This document shows, in pieces, positions 5,160-6,580 of a stretch of DNA of 6,580 nt. This DNA is from Robiginitomaculum sp. (GTDB taxonomy: Bacteria > Pseudomonadota > Alphaproteobacteria > Caulobacterales > Maricaulaceae). The notes below the pieces were generated by a model. That model was not told where the DNA came from. It saw only the letters and a list, made by a program, of their open reading frames with translations, and did no database searches. Positions within the stretch are counted from its first letter, which is position 1. The number at the start of each line of letters is the position of its first letter. Made by a program: the position numbers and the translations under genes. Location: the NCBI GenBank assembly GCA_002733385.1, contig NVVO01000007.1, forward strand, positions 6,549 through 13,128, written 5' to 3'.

Positions 5160-5561
5160 ATGGACGATTATATTAACATTGCCATAACAGAAGCAGGCTT
5201 GGAAATGCGGGTCAGCGAAGCAAAACCCGGTCTATATCGTTGCACCATGACAAGCACGGCCAATCCGGACTTTAACTGGCAGCGGGACATCAATACCAAG
5301 GCGGGGCACGGCGCGCCAAACATTGGCAATGTCTTCTATCACTACGCTCTCAGAGCCCAGGAAATTAGCCAGTATGATGATGTTCTTGAATGGTCAGACG
5401 AAAATGAGCGAGATTTGAACGACCCCAAAACCATCCCGGATTTCCAGCAATTGGTGCAAGACAAAACCGATTTACGTCTCCTGCTCAGTGAACCCGTCTA
5501 CCAAAAAATGATGACCGGACTAGAAATCCACCAAGCTATTTCTTGCGTACGACCTGGGTAG
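5160..5561 (+). CDS. Conserved-looking protein of unknown function, 133 aa
   Basis: I do not recognise this family. The protein is soluble and acidic, with no signal peptide or membrane segment. The first half has FNWQRDINTKAGHG (38-51) and IGNVFYHYALRAQE near 55-68. The second half is rich in charged, probably helical sequence: DVLEWSDENERDL, then LVQDKTDLRLLLSE and a tail MTGLEIHQAI. There is one cysteine near the C-terminus and no known catalytic motif. It starts 50 bases after the TPMT gene, without a clear terminator between them, so it may be a fourth operon member or have its own promoter. The ATG at 5160 has an AGG only 3 bases away, closer than ideal; M16 at 5205 is an alternative start. 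Length, frame and sensible composition support a real gene. Confidence 0.7.
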   Translation: MDDYINIAITEAGLEMRVSEAKPGLYRCTMTSTANPDFNWQRDINTKAGHGAPNIGNVFYHYALRAQEISQYDDVLEWSDENERDLNDPKTIPDFQQLVQDKTDLRLLLSEPVYQKMMTGLEIHQAISCVRPG

Positions 5562-5592
5562 AAAAGGCGTAATAGCCCTGTAAGTATAAGCA

Positions 5593-6198
5593 TCAGGCTA
5601 GAATTTGTCTGGCTGTGTCCATATCGGCCTCGGTATTGATGTTGAAAAACGGATCTTGGTCTGCCGTTTTGGCAAATTCTACCATCTGGACTTTGTGAAA
5701 TGCTAGGAAATCCCGGACTTTATAACTGCCCCCATCCTGCAAGAACCGGCGCAAATCTGGAGCTAAATCGCTCGGCCATAACCCGCACACTTGATGGGAC
5801 CGCCCGTCTATTTGCGGCAATGCAATGCGATTATCCGGCGTATCAGACAATTTTACGGCCCAGTCATTGGGTACAAAGGGCGTATCGCCGGACAGGGTTA
5901 AAACCCGCTTACGCCCCTTCAAAGCCGCCCATTGCATCGCCGTTAAAATGCCCGCCAGCGGGCCAAGTTTTCCACCGATAGCGTCCGGGAATACGGGCAA
6001 ATCAAACCCACTATATTCGATTGGGTCACCGTTAATGGCTAAATCAGAAACCTGATTAGTCACCCGCTCAATCGTGTGTTGCAATAATGGCTTGCCCGCC
6101 AAATCAGCCAGCATTTTATTGCGGCCGAAACGCTTGGAGGTTCCAGCACATAAAATCATGCAAGGATATTTCTTTTGGGGAAATTTATTTCTGGTCAT
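5593..6198 (-). CDS. mobA: Molybdenum cofactor guanylyltransferase (MobA family)
   Basis: MobA joins GMP from GTP to molybdopterin to form the guanine dinucleotide cofactor in the cytosol. The 201-residue protein has the nucleotidyltransferase fold: a GTP-binding loop LCAGTSKRFGRNKM (16-29), GPLAGI (79-84), a metal-binding SGDTPF (103-108, D105) and the C-terminal signature PFFNINTEADM (183-193). The usual LAGG is CAGT here and RMG is RFG, so it is somewhat divergent; GPLAGI and the INT element still favour MobA over other NTP transferases. A basic leader of about 12 residues precedes the fold. AGGAGG lies only 2 bases from the ATG, closer than normal, but no other in-frame start is nearby. 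It converges with the unknown gene and diverges from the TSUP gene. Molybdoenzymes include sulfite-oxidising ones, a possible link to its neighbours. Confidence 0.87.
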   Translation of the reverse strand: MTRNKFPQKKYPCMILCAGTSKRFGRNKMLADLAGKPLLQHTIERVTNQVSDLAINGDPIEYSGFDLPVFPDAIGGKLGPLAGILTAMQWAALKGRKRVLTLSGDTPFVPNDWAVKLSDTPDNRIALPQIDGRSHQVCGLWPSDLAPDLRRFLQDGGSYKVRDFLAFHKVQMVEFAKTADQDPFFNINTEADMDTARQILA

Positions 6199-6227
6199 AG
6201 CCTCCTATTAGCCGTAAATGAGCCCCA

Positions 6228-6580
6228 ATGAAAGTCGCACTTCTCGCCAGCCTGTTTTTTTCGACCGCACTTCTATATGCCAGTGTCGGATTTGGCGGTG
6301 GCTCGACCTATACGGCCTTGCTGGTTCTGGCCGGGGCCAATTATCTTGTGATCCCGACCATATCGCTCATGTGTAACATCATCGTGGTCAGCGGCAATTG
6401 CGTTAATTATTGGCGCGCCGGACTGGTGTCTTTACAAAATATATGGCCGTTTTTGGTGCTGTCAGTGCCCATGGCCTGGCTCGGCGGCAGTCTCCATATC
6501 CCCCAGACCACATTTATCGGCCTTCTGGCACTGGCCTTGTTGTTCGCCGGGTTTTCCATTTTGTTCAAACCGGCCCCGAA
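6228..6580 (+). CDS. TauE/SafE (TSUP) family membrane permease, N-terminal part
   Basis: TSUP permeases are inner-membrane transporters linked to export of sulfite, sulfoacetate and other organosulfur anions, or uptake of similar ions. The first 117 codons are present and the gene runs off the right edge. Residues 1-20 form the first hydrophobic helix, ending in ASVGFGGGSTYTALLVLAG (18-36), which carries the glycine-rich family motif. Further hydrophobic segments lie near 38-60, 70-88 and 95-113, with NYWRAG (60-65) as a typical cytoplasmic loop. The ATG at 6228 was chosen because this frame gives the membrane protein; an ATG at 6218 is in another frame. No clear Shine-Dalgarno is seen. Only 29 bases separate its start from that of mobA. 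Substrate unknown; the sulfur genes nearby make sulfite plausible. Confidence 0.85.
   Translation, partial: MKVALLASLFFSTALLYASVGFGGGSTYTALLVLAGANYLVIPTISLMCNIIVVSGNCVNYWRAGLVSLQNIWPFLVLSVPMAWLGGSLHIPQTTFIGLLALALLFAGFSILFKPAP

Noticed and set aside
5562..5579. Possible terminator for mobA (AGGC/GCCT with TTTT on the minus strand)
   Set aside because: The stem is only 4 bp with a bulge, too weak to call.
6218..6220. Earlier ATG for the permease
   Set aside because: It is out of frame with the hydrophobic TSUP sequence; translation from it gives an arginine-rich non-family peptide.

Overview
The window looks like chromosomal DNA from an alphaproteobacterium of moderate GC content. This is inferred from the style of the DnaN, TPMT and beta-lactamase-fold proteins and from dnaN-recF standing without dnaA alongside; the genus cannot be fixed from the sequence. 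It is almost fully coding. No stretch over 300 bases lacks a gene; the two largest gaps (1264-1410 and 3044-3207) are probable promoter regions.

Left part, minus strand: the 5' end of recF (cut by the window edge) follows dnaN, the DNA polymerase sliding clamp. Upstream of dnaN is a 147-bp spacer with almost three tandem copies of a 17-bp unit, lying just behind a possible dnaN promoter. Further upstream on the same strand are a small cytosolic rhodanese, a lipoprotein rhodanese, and a fatty acid hydroxylase/sterol desaturase-like membrane protein. The last two are separated by only 2 bases and are probably translationally coupled.

Centre: an AT-rich divergent promoter region (3044-3207) contains two inverted repeats and one exact DnaA-box match. 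From it the plus strand carries a persulfide dioxygenase-like metallo-hydrolase, a DUF442/TIGR01244 phosphatase-fold sulfurtransferase and a thiopurine S-methyltransferase. These three are separated by 9 and 15 bases and read as one operon. A 133-aa protein of unknown function follows.

Right part: mobA (molybdenum cofactor guanylyltransferase) is convergent with the unknown gene. It is divergent from a partial TauE/SafE (TSUP) permease, with only 29 bases between their start codons.

The unifying theme of 1411-5109, and perhaps of the TSUP gene at the edge, is handling of reactive sulfur: two rhodaneses to move sulfane sulfur, a dioxygenase to oxidise persulfide to sulfite, a DUF442 partner, a methyltransferase that may cap thiol or chalcogen species, and a possible sulfite/organosulfur exporter. 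This joint function is inferred from family membership and gene order. No sulfide:quinone oxidoreductase or BigR/SqrR-type regulator is visible in the window.
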